NCBI RefSeq assembly: GCF_000230995.2
Contig: NC_019973.1
Coordinates: 3,982,001 to 4,046,000, forward strand
Length of the DNA: 64,000 nt
From: Mesorhizobium australicum WSM2073
GTDB lineage: Bacteria; Pseudomonadota; Alphaproteobacteria; Rhizobiales; Rhizobiaceae
Reading direction: 5' to 3'
Of the stretch, positions 49,260 through 57,566 are shown piece by piece. A program made the translations under genes and the position numbers. The stretch's first letter is position 1; each line of letters begins with the position of its first letter. The notes under the pieces are model-generated. The model saw only the letters and a list, made by a program, of their open reading frames with translations, was not told where the DNA came from and searched no databases.

Positions 49260-49709
49260 ATGATGGGCGTCGTCTGGTCGCTTCTCGGCATCCTGTCCGG
49301 CGCCTTCATTGCCATCCAGGCGCCGATCAATTCGCAGCTTGCGCGCGGCTTGGGTCTCCCGGTCGCGGCGGCAGCGTTTTCGTTCCTGTCGGGCGCGATC
49401 GTGCTTGGCATCATCTCCGTCACGGTGGTGAAGCTGCAAGGCATCTCGCTCGACTGGAAGGCGCCCGCGCCCTGGTTGTTTGTCGCCGGCGGCATGCTTG
49501 GCGGCTTCTATGTCACGCTTTCGACGATCCTGACGCCGCGCATCGGCGCGGCCGCCCTGATGGCGTTCCTGGTGGCCGGCCAGCTGCTCGCGGGTATGCT
49601 CATCGACCGCGTCGGCTTCCTTGGGGTCGCCGTGCGTGAAATCTCGCTCGGCCGCGTCGCCGGCGCGGTGCTTCTGCTGGCCGGAGCGCTGCTCGTTCGG
49701 CTGTTTTGA
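49260..49709 (+). CDS. DMT superfamily membrane protein (YdcZ/DUF606)
   Basis: The 149-residue protein has five hydrophobic segments and the family start VWSLLGILSGAFIAIQAPINSQLARGLG. DUF606 proteins are short multidrug-resistance-like carriers that usually act as dimers. It follows ppiB by 12 bases and precedes queA by 6 bases, so it is part of the same operon. Substrate unknown. Confidence 0.85.
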   Translation: MMGVVWSLLGILSGAFIAIQAPINSQLARGLGLPVAAAAFSFLSGAIVLGIISVTVVKLQGISLDWKAPAPWLFVAGGMLGGFYVTLSTILTPRIGAAALMAFLVAGQLLAGMLIDRVGFLGVAVREISLGRVAGAVLLLAGALLVRLF

Positions 49710-49715
49710 GTCCCG

Positions 49716-50801
49716 ATGCGCGTCGACCTCTTTGACTTCGACCTGCCGGAGGAGCGCATCGCGCTTCGCCCGGCAGAACCGCGCGACAGCGCCAAAATGC
49801 TGGTGGTCAAGCCAGGCAAGGGGCTGGAGGACAGGACGGTTGGCGACCTGCCATCCTTGCTCCGCGCCGGCGACGTGCTGGTTTTCAACGACACCAAGGT
49901 CATTCCGGCGCAGTTGAAAGGCATCAGGCGGCGCGGCGAAGCACAGTCGCAAGTCGAGGCCACGCTGCACATGCGCATGGCGCCGGACCGCTGGCTGGCC
50001 TTCATGCGGCCGGGCAAGCGCATTGCCGCCGGCGACCGCATCCATTTCGGCCATGACGGCAATTCCTGTTTCCTCGGCCAGCTCGACGCCACCGTGATCG
50101 AAAAAGGCGAGGGCGGCGAAGCGCTGCTCGGCTTTGATCTATCCGGTCCTTTCCTCGACGAAGCGCTGCACGCGGTCGGCCACATTCCACTACCGCCCTA
50201 CATCGCCTCGAAGCGCGATGACGACGAGCGCGATCGTGCCGACTACCAGACCATCTATGCCCGGGAAGAAGGCGCGGTAGCGGCGCCCACCGCGGGCCTG
50301 CACTTCACGCCGGCGCTTTTCGCGGCGCTGGACGCCAAAGGGGTCGAACGCCGCTTCGTCACCTTGCATGTGGGCGCCGGTACGTTCCTGCCGGTCAAGG
50401 CGGACGATACCGCGGACCATAAGATGCATGCCGAGATCGGCTCGGTCAGCCAGGCGACCGCCGATGCGCTCAATGCGGCGAAGGCGAGGGGCGGGCGCGT
50501 CATTGCCGTCGGTACGACCTCGCTGCGCCTGCTCGAGAGTGCGGCGCGTGAAGACGGCACGCTGGCGCCGTGGTCCGGACCGACCGACATCTTCATCACG
50601 CCCGGCTACCGCTTTCGCACGGCCGACATGCTGATGACCAACTTCCATCTGCCGCGCTCGACGCTGTTCATGCTGGTCTCGGCTTTCAGTGGCCTCGACA
50701 CGATGCGTGCCGCCTATGCGCATGCCATCGAGAGCGGTTACAGGTTCTATTCCTATGGAGACGCCAGTCTTTTGTTCAGGGAGGAGAACGATGGACGATG
50801 A
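49716..50801 (+). CDS. queA: S-adenosylmethionine:tRNA ribosyltransferase-isomerase
   Basis: The 361-residue enzyme makes epoxyqueuosine in tRNA. Motifs: [26 protein letters not shown] at the N-terminus, [25 protein letters not shown] and [18 protein letters not shown]. Start ATG 49716. The next gene overlaps its end by 11 bases, showing translational coupling in a queuosine operon. Confidence 0.95.
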   Translation: MRVDLFDFDLPEERIALRPAEPRDSAKMLVVKPGKGLEDRTVGDLPSLLRAGDVLVFNDTKVIPAQLKGIRRRGEAQSQVEATLHMRMAPDRWLAFMRPGKRIAAGDRIHFGHDGNSCFLGQLDATVIEKGEGGEALLGFDLSGPFLDEALHAVGHIPLPPYIASKRDDDERDRADYQTIYAREEGAVAAPTAGLHFTPALFAALDAKGVERRFVTLHVGAGTFLPVKADDTADHKMHAEIGSVSQATADALNAAKARGGRVIAVGTTSLRLLESAAREDGTLAPWSGPTDIFITPGYRFRTADMLMTNFHLPRSTLFMLVSAFSGLDTMRAAYAHAIESGYRFYSYGDASLLFREENDGR

Positions 50802-51060
50802 TCTGCAGACCTTCGACCGCGACAAGCTGATCGCGGAAGTGAAAAGGCTGCGCGCCGGCATTCGCGCGCACCGCGATACATCAGGTCATGACCTCTGCTG
50901 GCATCACCCCGATCTGTGGGACCTGCTGCCGGAAAAGACCGAGCCGTCAATCGCGGTGCCGCCCTGGCCAAAATTCATGCGCGGCTGCATCCAGTACCGT
51001 CAGTCGCTCGACGAGCAGGCGCCGGATGCGCCGGTATTCGACAAGGAATTCAATGGCTGA
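50791..51060 (+). CDS. Conserved protein between queA and tgt, unknown function
   Basis: The 89-residue protein starts [49 protein letters not shown]. It overlaps the end of queA by 11 bases and the start of tgt by 8. The N-terminus is helical; the middle holds a His/Cys cluster ([12 protein letters not shown]). The proteins with this build that I recall are small uncharacterised rhizobial proteins. The operon position suggests a link to queuosine synthesis, not shown. Confidence 0.72.
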   Translation: MDDDLQTFDRDKLIAEVKRLRAGIRAHRDTSGHDLCWHHPDLWDLLPEKTEPSIAVPPWPKFMRGCIQYRQSLDEQAPDAPVFDKEFNG

Positions 51061-52183
51061 GAATTTCACCTTCAGGGTGTTGGCGACCGATGGCAAGGCG
51101 CGGCGCGGCCTGATCGAGATGCCGCGCGGCGAAATCCGCACGCCGGCCTTCATGCCGGTCGGCACCGGTGGCACGGTCAAAGCCATGTACATGGACCAGG
51201 TGCGCGGCGTTGGTGCCGACATCATCCTGGGCAACACCTATCACCTGATGTTGCGGCCCGGGGCCGAGCGCGTGGCGCGGCTCGGCGGTCTGCACGAATT
51301 CGCCCGCTGGCCGCACCCGATCCTGACCGACAGCGGCGGTTTTCAGGTGATGTCGCTGTCGAAGCTGAGGAAGCTGACGGAAAAGGGCGTCACCTTCCGC
51401 TCTCACATCGATGGCGCGGCTTATGAGATGTCGCCGGAACGCTCGATCGAAATTCAAGGTCTGCTCGATTCCGATATCCAGATGCAACTCGACGAATGCA
51501 CCGCGCTGCCGGCCGAGGTCAAGGAGATCGAGCGCGCCATGGAACTGTCGCTGCGCTGGGCGGAGCGCTGCAAGACGGCGTTCGGCGACCAGCCGGGCAA
51601 AGCGATGTTCGGCATCGTGCAGGGTGGTGACAACGCGGCGCTCAGGGTTCGCTCGGCACAGGCGCTGAGCGCGATGGAGCTCAAGGGCTATGCTGTCGGC
51701 GGCTTGGCCGTCGGCGAGCCGCAGGCGGTGATGCTCGACATGCTCGACATCACCTGTCCCGAACTGCCAGACGACAAGCCACGCTATCTGATGGGCGTGG
51801 GAACCCCGGACGATATCCTCAAATCGGTTGCGCGCGGCATCGACATGTTCGATTGCGTAATGCCGACGCGGGCCGGCCGGCACGGCCTGGCCTATACCAG
51901 GCGCGGCAAGGTCAACCTGCGCAACGCCCGCCATGCCGACGATCCGCGCCCGCTCGATGAAGAGAGCGACTGCCCGGCAGCCAGGGATTATTCGCGTGCC
52001 TATCTGCACCATCTGGTGCGCTCGCAGGAGGCGCTCGGCGCGATGCTGCTGACCTGGAACAACCTGTCCTACTACCAGAAGCTGATGCAGGACATCCGCG
52101 CCGCGATCGAAACCGGCACCTTCAAGACGCGTGGGGCCGAGATTTCCGAGGGCTGGACGAGGGGCGATATCCCGGCGCCGTAA
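51053..52183 (+). CDS. tgt: tRNA-guanine transglycosylase
   Basis: The 376-residue enzyme exchanges G34 in GU(N) tRNAs for preQ1. Motifs include [26 protein letters not shown] (catalytic Asp), [16 protein letters not shown] and the nucleophile Asp in [15 protein letters not shown]. The C-terminal zinc-site Cys/His residues are less obvious than in E. coli. Start ATG 51053, overlapping the upstream small gene. Confidence 0.95.
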   Translation: MAENFTFRVLATDGKARRGLIEMPRGEIRTPAFMPVGTGGTVKAMYMDQVRGVGADIILGNTYHLMLRPGAERVARLGGLHEFARWPHPILTDSGGFQVMSLSKLRKLTEKGVTFRSHIDGAAYEMSPERSIEIQGLLDSDIQMQLDECTALPAEVKEIERAMELSLRWAERCKTAFGDQPGKAMFGIVQGGDNAALRVRSAQALSAMELKGYAVGGLAVGEPQAVMLDMLDITCPELPDDKPRYLMGVGTPDDILKSVARGIDMFDCVMPTRAGRHGLAYTRRGKVNLRNARHADDPRPLDEESDCPAARDYSRAYLHHLVRSQEALGAMLLTWNNLSYYQKLMQDIRAAIETGTFKTRGAEISEGWTRGDIPAP

Positions 52184-52189
52184 GCCCGT

Positions 52190-52609
52190 TCAGGTGCTGA
52201 GCGAGTTCGACGCCCGCAGGCTGCAGCCGGTGATCTGGAATGTGCCGTCAGGCTGCTGCTGCAGCGTGTAGACCGCCTCATAATCCTTGCCGTCCGGGCC
52301 GACGATCAGTACCTGCTGGACGATAGAACCGGGACCAGTCTGCTCGACCTTGCCGAAAGCGTAGGACTGGGGTTTGCGCACAGGCGGGTAGCCATTGGTC
52401 ACCATATTCATGAAGGCATCGACGGTCGGGAATATCTGCTTCACGTTTGGGGCGGCAAAGCTGTACGCCTTGGCGCCGTCATCGGCGATGAGGGCCTTCA
52501 ACTGACTGTCGATGACGGCCTGACCAGCCTTGATCTCGGCATCTCCGGCAGACGCCTGGAAAGCCAGCATGAGCGAAACGAACGCGAATGCGAAAAAGCC
52601 GCGGCGCAT
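52190..52609 (-). CDS. DUF4864 secreted protein
   Basis: The 139-residue protein has a signal peptide (MRRGFFAFAFVSLMLAFQASA) and AGQAVIDSQLKALIADDGAKAYSFAAPNVKQIFPTVDAFMNMVTNGYPPVRKPQSYAFGKVEQTGPGSIVQQVLIVGPDGKDYEAVYTLQ, a clear DUF4864 domain. Its role in the periplasm is unknown. The start at 52609 is chosen for the signal peptide; an upstream frame to 52666 is unlikely. Convergent with tgt, six bases apart. Confidence 0.88.
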   Translation of the reverse strand: MRRGFFAFAFVSLMLAFQASAGDAEIKAGQAVIDSQLKALIADDGAKAYSFAAPNVKQIFPTVDAFMNMVTNGYPPVRKPQSYAFGKVEQTGPGSIVQQVLIVGPDGKDYEAVYTLQQQPDGTFQITGCSLRASNSLST

Positions 52610-52928
52610 GGCTTGTCTCCACCGTCCTCGAACCGCCTCCAGAAGTTCCAGGAGACATCCTAACATACGTGCCAGGGCGCCTCACGGTTTCAGCGGCCGC
52701 CAATATTCGTCGCGCCTCGGTGCAGAAGCCATGCACGAACGATATTGCAGGGCATGCCCGCGCTGGTGATCGGCGGCAGGCTCTGCAAGCACGGCATGCC
52801 GGTTGCGGGGCCGCGCGAGGCGGTGGCCGGGACCTCGCGCCGGCTAAGCGCGCATTCCAGTGCTTGAAAGGCTGCCTCCAGTCTGCCAGAAGGGCCGCTT
52901 GGACCTGGAAGTTTAGCGGGACGAAGCC
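52610..52928. other. Intergenic region between DUF4864 and the AsnC-like gene
   Basis: In these 319 bases I find no gene, repeat or clear promoter that I can support. A plus-strand open frame over 52588-52932 has poor composition and no ribosome site. Confidence 0.6.
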
Positions 52929-53165
52929 ATGAAGGCGTTTTTCGTGCAGATCAAATGCGAGCTGGGCAAATCCTATGAGGTTGCCAGCGCGCTTGCCGAC
53001 GCCGAGATCGCCTCGGAAATCTACTCCACCGCCGGCAACTACGATCTGCTCGCCAAATTCTATGTCGACGACGAAGAAGACGTCGGCCATTTCGTCAACG
53101 AGAAGGTGCAGATTCTTCCCGGCATCAAGGACACGTTCACCGTCGTCACCTTCCGCGCCTTCTAA
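52929..53165 (+). CDS. Lrp/AsnC ligand-binding domain protein (stand-alone)
   Basis: The 78-residue protein consists only of the RAM-like effector domain of Lrp/AsnC (KAFFVQIKCELGKSYEVASALADAEIASEIYSTAGNYDLLAKFYV), without the helix-turn-helix. Such single-domain proteins can bind small effectors or modulate true Lrp proteins. It precedes the ATP-grasp cluster by about 170 bases on the same strand. Confidence 0.88.
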   Translation: MKAFFVQIKCELGKSYEVASALADAEIASEIYSTAGNYDLLAKFYVDDEEDVGHFVNEKVQILPGIKDTFTVVTFRAF

Positions 53166-53220
53166 CAGTGCGAGGCAGTTGCCCGGGCACGAGGCAAAGG
53201 CTGATCAAGCTTGTATTTGG

Positions 53221-53243
53221 GCTGCCTTAATTTTGGGCAGCCG
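53221..53243 (+). other. Short hairpin between the AsnC-like gene and the ATP-grasp gene
   Basis: GGCTGCC (53221-53227) pairs with GGCAGCC (53237-53243) around a TTAATTTTG loop. Lacking a T-tract, it may be a weak terminator or an operator. Confidence 0.4.
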
Positions 53244-53336
53244 CAACATACTGATCGTCCGCTTCCCCCAAATCACCGATTGCGCTTGATTTTCTCCCAC
53301 GACGCCAGTGAAATGGCTTCACAGGGGAGGATGCGA

Positions 53337-54749
53337 TTGGCAGCGTTCGATGAAATGCTTCCGGAAGTCTCCGGATTGAGAAGACCGTATTCGGCTTACG
53401 ATCGCTGGCTGAAGGAGCAGGATCCAGCCAGGCTTACCGAGAAGATGCAGGACGCCGAACGCGTCTTTCGCAAGACGGGCATTACCTTCGCCGTCTATGG
53501 CGAACAGGAAGCCTCCGAACGGCTGATCCCGTTCGACATCGTCCCTCGCATCATTTCAGGCAATGAGTGGCGGCGCCTGACGCAAGGCATCGAGCAGCGC
53601 GTCCAGGCGCTGAACGCCTTCCTCGACGACATCTACCATCGCCAAGAAATCCTGCGCGCCGGCCGCGTCCCAAGGGATCTCATCGCCAGGAACGAGGCCT
53701 TCCTGCCGGAGATGATCGGCGTGCGGCCGCCGGCCGGCGTCTATACCCACATTATCGGCGTCGACATCGTTCGCATCAGCGAGGACGAGTTCTACGTTCT
53801 GGAAGACAATGCGCGCACGCCGTCCGGTGTCTCCTACATGCTGGAGAACCGCGAAACGATGATGCAGCTGTTCCCCGAGCTGTTCCAGAAGATCAAGGTG
53901 CGGCCAGTGGAGAACTACCCGCAGCTGCTGCGCCAGTCGCTGGCGGCCGTGCGGCCACAGAACACCAACGGTGCCCCGACCATCGCGGTGCTGACGCCGG
54001 GCAGTTTCAATTCCGCCTATTTCGAACACGCTTTCCTTGCCGACCAGATGGGTGTGCAGCTTGTGGAGGGCCAGGATCTGCGCGTCGTCGACGGCCATGT
54101 CGCGATGCGCACCACCGAAGGCTACAAGCAGATCGACGTGCTTTACCGCCGCGTCGATGATTCCTTCCTCGATCCGCTGACCTTCAGGCCGGATTCAGCG
54201 CTTGGCATACCCGGCATCATGGATGTCTATCGCGCCGGCAATATCACCATCGCCAATGCGCCTGGCACGGGTATCGCCGACGACAAGGCGATCTATTCCT
54301 ATATGCCCGAGATTGTCGAATTCTACACCGGCCGCAAGGCGATCCTCGGCAACATCCCGACCTGGCGCTGTTCGGAACCGGACAGCCTGAAATATGTGCT
54401 CGAGCACATCCACGAACTGGTCATCAAGGAAGTGCATGGTTCCGGCGGCTACGGCATGCTGGTCGGACCGGCGGCGACCAAGAAGGAATGTCAGGATTTC
54501 GCCAAGAAGCTGCAGGCCAAACCGTCTAATTACATCGCCCAGCCGACGCTCGCGCTCTCGACCTGTCCGATCCTGACTGAAAAGGGGCTGGCGCCGCGCC
54601 ATGTCGATCTCAGGCCCTACGTACTGGTCTCGGATCGCATCCAGATCGTGCCCGGCGGGCTGACGCGGGTCGCGCTGAAGGAAGGCTCACTGGTGGTGAA
54701 CTCCTCCCAGGGCGGCGGGACGAAAGATACCTGGGTGCTGGATGATTGA
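53337..54749 (+). CDS. Circularly permuted ATP-grasp enzyme (DUF404/DUF407-like)
   Basis: The 470-residue protein begins (from TTG 53337, six bases after GGGGAGG) MAAFDEMLPEVSGLRRPY. The ATP-grasp core is circularly permuted; conserved blocks are FDIVPRIISGNEW, EDNARTPSGVSYMLENRE, VLTPGSFNSAYFEH, GSGGYGMLVG and IAQPTLALST. Family members are predicted to ligate amino-group and carboxyl-group substrates into peptides or amides. The usual neighbours (alpha-E, transglutaminase-like, Anbu) follow. ATG 53313 and 53331 are other starts. Confidence 0.9.
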   Translation: MAAFDEMLPEVSGLRRPYSAYDRWLKEQDPARLTEKMQDAERVFRKTGITFAVYGEQEASERLIPFDIVPRIISGNEWRRLTQGIEQRVQALNAFLDDIYHRQEILRAGRVPRDLIARNEAFLPEMIGVRPPAGVYTHIIGVDIVRISEDEFYVLEDNARTPSGVSYMLENRETMMQLFPELFQKIKVRPVENYPQLLRQSLAAVRPQNTNGAPTIAVLTPGSFNSAYFEHAFLADQMGVQLVEGQDLRVVDGHVAMRTTEGYKQIDVLYRRVDDSFLDPLTFRPDSALGIPGIMDVYRAGNITIANAPGTGIADDKAIYSYMPEIVEFYTGRKAILGNIPTWRCSEPDSLKYVLEHIHELVIKEVHGSGGYGMLVGPAATKKECQDFAKKLQAKPSNYIAQPTLALSTCPILTEKGLAPRHVDLRPYVLVSDRIQIVPGGLTRVALKEGSLVVNSSQGGGTKDTWVLDD

Positions 54750-54758
54750 GCTGAACCG

Positions 54759-54867
54759 GTAGGGATTAGTGAGTAGTGAGTAGTGAGTAGTCAGCTACAG
54801 AGGGAAAGCGCATGCCACATCTCATATGGATTTAACTATTTACTACTGACTATTCACTAATCCCTAC
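54759..54867. repeat. Inverted repeat built of GTAGTGA heptamers
   Basis: Left arm 54759-54791 reads GTAGGGA-TTAGTGA-GTAGTGA-GTAGTGA-GTAGT; right arm 54835-54867 is its reverse complement with four mismatches in 33. The 43-base middle has no repeat. It lies in the 141-base gap between the ATP-grasp and alpha-E genes; the RNA would fold into a long, imperfect hairpin. Confidence 0.85.
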
Positions 54868-54890
54868 TCACTAGCCCGAAGGGCCTTCCC

Positions 54891-55832
54891 ATGCTTCTCG
54901 GCCGCACCGCCAACGGGCTCTACTGGATGAACCGCTATATTGAGCGGGCGGAAAACATGGCGCGGCTGGTCGACGCCGGGCTGCGCATGGCGCTCACCCG
55001 CACCCAGAGCGCGTCGGAGGAGTGGAATTCGGTGCTGCTCAGCGCCGGCTCCGACATCACCTTCAAGCAGAAATACCCGGACTATACCGCGGCCAATGTC
55101 TCCGATTTTCTCTTGCGCGACACGTCGAACCCATCGAGCACGATGTCGTCGATCGAGACCGCCCGCAACAATGCGCGCATGGTGCGCACCGCGCTGACGC
55201 GCGAGACGTGGGAGAGCATCAACGAAGCCTGGATGGCGCTGAAACGGATGCTGGCGAGGCCGATAGACGAGCGCGACCTGCCCAACGTGCTCGACGCGAT
55301 CAAGCGCGAGACAGCGCTGATCCGCGGCTCGTTTTACGGCACCATGCTGCGCAACGAGATCTTCGATTTCTCGCAGCTCGGCACCTATGTCGAGCGCGCC
55401 GACAACACCGCGCGCATCCTCGACGTGAAATACTACGTGCTGTTGCCGTCGATCTCCTGGGTCGGCTCGACGCTCGACAACTATCAGTGGGAATCGATCC
55501 TGCGCTCGGTGTCGGCGCATCGCTCGTATCGCTGGGTTTATGATGCCGACTATAAGCCGACCAACATCGCCGACTACCTGATCCTCAACGTCCGCATGCC
55601 GCGATCGCTGACCTTCTGCTATCGCTTCCTGGCAGAGCATCTGAAGTTCCTGGGCGACGACTATGGCGAGCGCCATGCCTGCCATGCGACGGCGCAAAAC
55701 ACGCAGACAATGCTGCAAGCAGGATCGATCAAGGACATATTCGATGCCGGGCTGCACGAGTTCCTGGCCGGGTTCATTCGCGACAACACAAGGCTCGGCG
55801 ACGAGATCGCGCAGGACTACAGGTTTTATTGA
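54891..55832 (+). CDS. Alpha-E domain protein (DUF403)
   Basis: The 313-residue all-alpha protein starts MLLGRTANGLYWMNRYIERAENMARLVDAGLR, which is the diagnostic alpha-E signature, and includes SFYGTMLRNEIFDFSQLGTYVERADNTARILDVKYY. Alpha-E proteins always accompany the circularly permuted ATP-grasp enzymes and are thought to be their accessory subunit; no activity is known. The stop overlaps the start of a palindromic repeat. Confidence 0.93.
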   Translation: MLLGRTANGLYWMNRYIERAENMARLVDAGLRMALTRTQSASEEWNSVLLSAGSDITFKQKYPDYTAANVSDFLLRDTSNPSSTMSSIETARNNARMVRTALTRETWESINEAWMALKRMLARPIDERDLPNVLDAIKRETALIRGSFYGTMLRNEIFDFSQLGTYVERADNTARILDVKYYVLLPSISWVGSTLDNYQWESILRSVSAHRSYRWVYDADYKPTNIADYLILNVRMPRSLTFCYRFLAEHLKFLGDDYGERHACHATAQNTQTMLQAGSIKDIFDAGLHEFLAGFIRDNTRLGDEIAQDYRFY

Positions 55833-55877
55833 GCATGATGCCGGGAAGTGGATATCGGTTTTCGCTAGAGATCATGC
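55833..55877. repeat. Rhizobial palindromic repeat after the alpha-E gene
   Basis: GCATGAT (55833-55839) and ATCATGC (55871-55877) bracket CCGGGAAGTGGATATCGGTTTTCGC, an element like the short GCATGAT...ATCATGC repeats scattered through rhizobial genomes. It fills most of the 64-base gap before the transglutaminase-like gene. Confidence 0.6.
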
Positions 55878-55896
55878 ACGCGAACGGAAGATGGCC

Positions 55897-56688
55897 ATGC
55901 GGCTGAAAATCACGCACCGGACCGAATACCGCTACGACGCACCGGTGCAGTATTTGCTCCAGAGGCTGCGGCTGCTTCCCGTGAGCGGGCCGACTCAGAC
56001 CGTGCTGTCCTGGGCGCTGAAGGTCGAGGGTGCGCGCGAGGAAGTGCGATTTACCGACCATTACGGCAACGACAACAGGCTGTTGAGCGTCGAGGGTGAC
56101 CACGACTTCATTACAGTCGAAGCGTTGGGCGAGGTGGTGACGCGCGATACATCGGGTGTTTGCGGGCCTCATCAAGGCTTCGCGCCACTCTGGTTGTTCG
56201 CGCAGGAGACCGCTTTGACCACCATAGGCGGCGGCATCCGTGATCTTACCGAGGCGGTCGGCAAGGGCACCGACCTTGACAGGCTGCACCGGCTGATGGC
56301 CGCCATTGGTGAGCGCGTCGCCTACACGCCGGGGACAACCAATGCGACGACCTCGGCCGAGGAAGCTTTGGTACTGAAAACCGGAGTCTGCCAGGACCAT
56401 AGCCACATCTTTGCCGCCGCAGCGCGCGCCATGGGATTTCCGGCCCGCTATGTCAGCGGCTATCTGATGATGGATGCGGTGGAGCAGGCTGCAAGCCACG
56501 CCTGGGCCGAAGCGCATGTCGCGGGGCTCGGCTGGGTTGCCTTCGACCCCGCGAACGGTATTTCTCCCGACGAACGCTATGTGAAGGTGGCAACCGGCCG
56601 CGACTACCGTGACGCTTCGCCTGTGTCGGGAATTCGACTGGGACAGGCGGAAGAACTGCTTGCGGTCACCGTCACGGTAGAGCAGTAA
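55897..56688 (+). CDS. Transglutaminase-like protein (bacterial N- and core domains)
   Basis: The 263-residue protein has MRLKITHRTEYRYDAPVQYLLQRLRLLP (N-terminal beta domain) and a papain-like core with Cys in TGVCQDHSHIFAAAARAMG, His in ASHAWAEAHV and Asp in FDPANG. These form the expected triad. Proteins of this class cleave or transfer peptide bonds; with ATP-grasp and Anbu it is likely part of a peptide-processing system. GGAAG precedes the ATG at 55897 by seven bases. Confidence 0.9.
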   Translation: MRLKITHRTEYRYDAPVQYLLQRLRLLPVSGPTQTVLSWALKVEGAREEVRFTDHYGNDNRLLSVEGDHDFITVEALGEVVTRDTSGVCGPHQGFAPLWLFAQETALTTIGGGIRDLTEAVGKGTDLDRLHRLMAAIGERVAYTPGTTNATTSAEEALVLKTGVCQDHSHIFAAAARAMGFPARYVSGYLMMDAVEQAASHAWAEAHVAGLGWVAFDPANGISPDERYVKVATGRDYRDASPVSGIRLGQAEELLAVTVTVEQ

Positions 56689-56719
56689 TCCCCCAGGGAT
56701 TACCGCCTTAAGAGATTCC

Positions 56720-57451
56720 ATGACCTATTGCGTCGGCCTCAAGATCGATCGCGGGCTCGTGTTCATGTCGGACACGCGTACCAACGCCGGTATGGATTCG
56801 ATCTCGACCTTCAAGAAGATGCATGTCTGGGAACAGCCGGGCGAGCGCGTCATCGTGCTGATGTCGGCCGGCAACCTGGCGACGACACAGGCCGTGGTCA
56901 GCCTGCTCGACGAGCGCACCAAGGCGGTGACCGACCGCCATGAGAAGCTGCTCGAGACGCCATCCATGTACCAGACGGTGCGGCTGCTCGGCGACACGGT
57001 GAAGGAAGTGATCGCGCAATCGTCGCCCGCCGGCGAGAAGGCCGATTCCTATTTCAATGCTTCCTTCATCCTGGGCGGGCAGATCAAGGGCAGCCCGCCA
57101 CGCCTGTTCATGATCTACCCCGAAGGCAATTTCATCGAGTCGACCGATGACACGCCGTTCTTCCAGATCGGAGAGACCAAGTACGGCAAGCCGATCATCA
57201 TTCGCGCCTACGAAAAGACGATGAGCCTGGCCGAGACGGTGAAACTGCTTCTGGTGTCGTTCGATTCGACGCTGAAGTCGAACCTGTCGGTCGGCCTGCC
57301 GCTCGACCTGCTTTTCCTGGAGCAGGACGCCTTTCAGGTCGGCCTCAAAAAGCGGATCGGCCAGGACGACCAGTATTACCGCACGATCTCCGATGGATGG
57401 TCGAATGCTCTGAAGACGGCCTTCGCCAGCCTGCCGGATTTTCCTGGCTAG
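56720..57451 (+). CDS. Anbu-type proteasome-like peptidase
   Basis: The 243-residue protein begins MTYCVGLKIDRGLVFMSDTRTNAG. After removal of Met, Thr1 would be the nucleophile, with Asp17 (SDTR) and a Lys at 31 or 32 (FKK) in the expected positions. Anbu proteins are bacterial relatives of 20S/HslV subunits that assemble into open helical rings. No HslU-like ATPase is nearby; the neighbours are the ATP-grasp, alpha-E and transglutaminase-like genes, the usual Anbu context. Its substrate is not known. Confidence 0.92.
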   Translation: MTYCVGLKIDRGLVFMSDTRTNAGMDSISTFKKMHVWEQPGERVIVLMSAGNLATTQAVVSLLDERTKAVTDRHEKLLETPSMYQTVRLLGDTVKEVIAQSSPAGEKADSYFNASFILGGQIKGSPPRLFMIYPEGNFIESTDDTPFFQIGETKYGKPIIIRAYEKTMSLAETVKLLLVSFDSTLKSNLSVGLPLDLLFLEQDAFQVGLKKRIGQDDQYYRTISDGWSNALKTAFASLPDFPG

Positions 57452-57566
57452 TCCGCATATCTCGCAGTCCGCCGGCGGCTTCAAATATTTCACATGGTGA
57501 CTAATATCCGATCTTGAGGAGCCGGCGGCTACCACCGGCAGCCAATGATCGTGTCGGGAGGACAAG

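Noticed and set aside
52588..52932. A plus-strand frame in the gap before the AsnC-like gene
   Set aside because: It overlaps the opposing DUF4864 start region and its composition (Arg/Ala/Gly-rich) is that of a non-coding high-GC frame.
54759..54867. Possible CRISPR-like repeat array
   Set aside because: The units are seven bases, contiguous and inverted, without spacers or cas genes.
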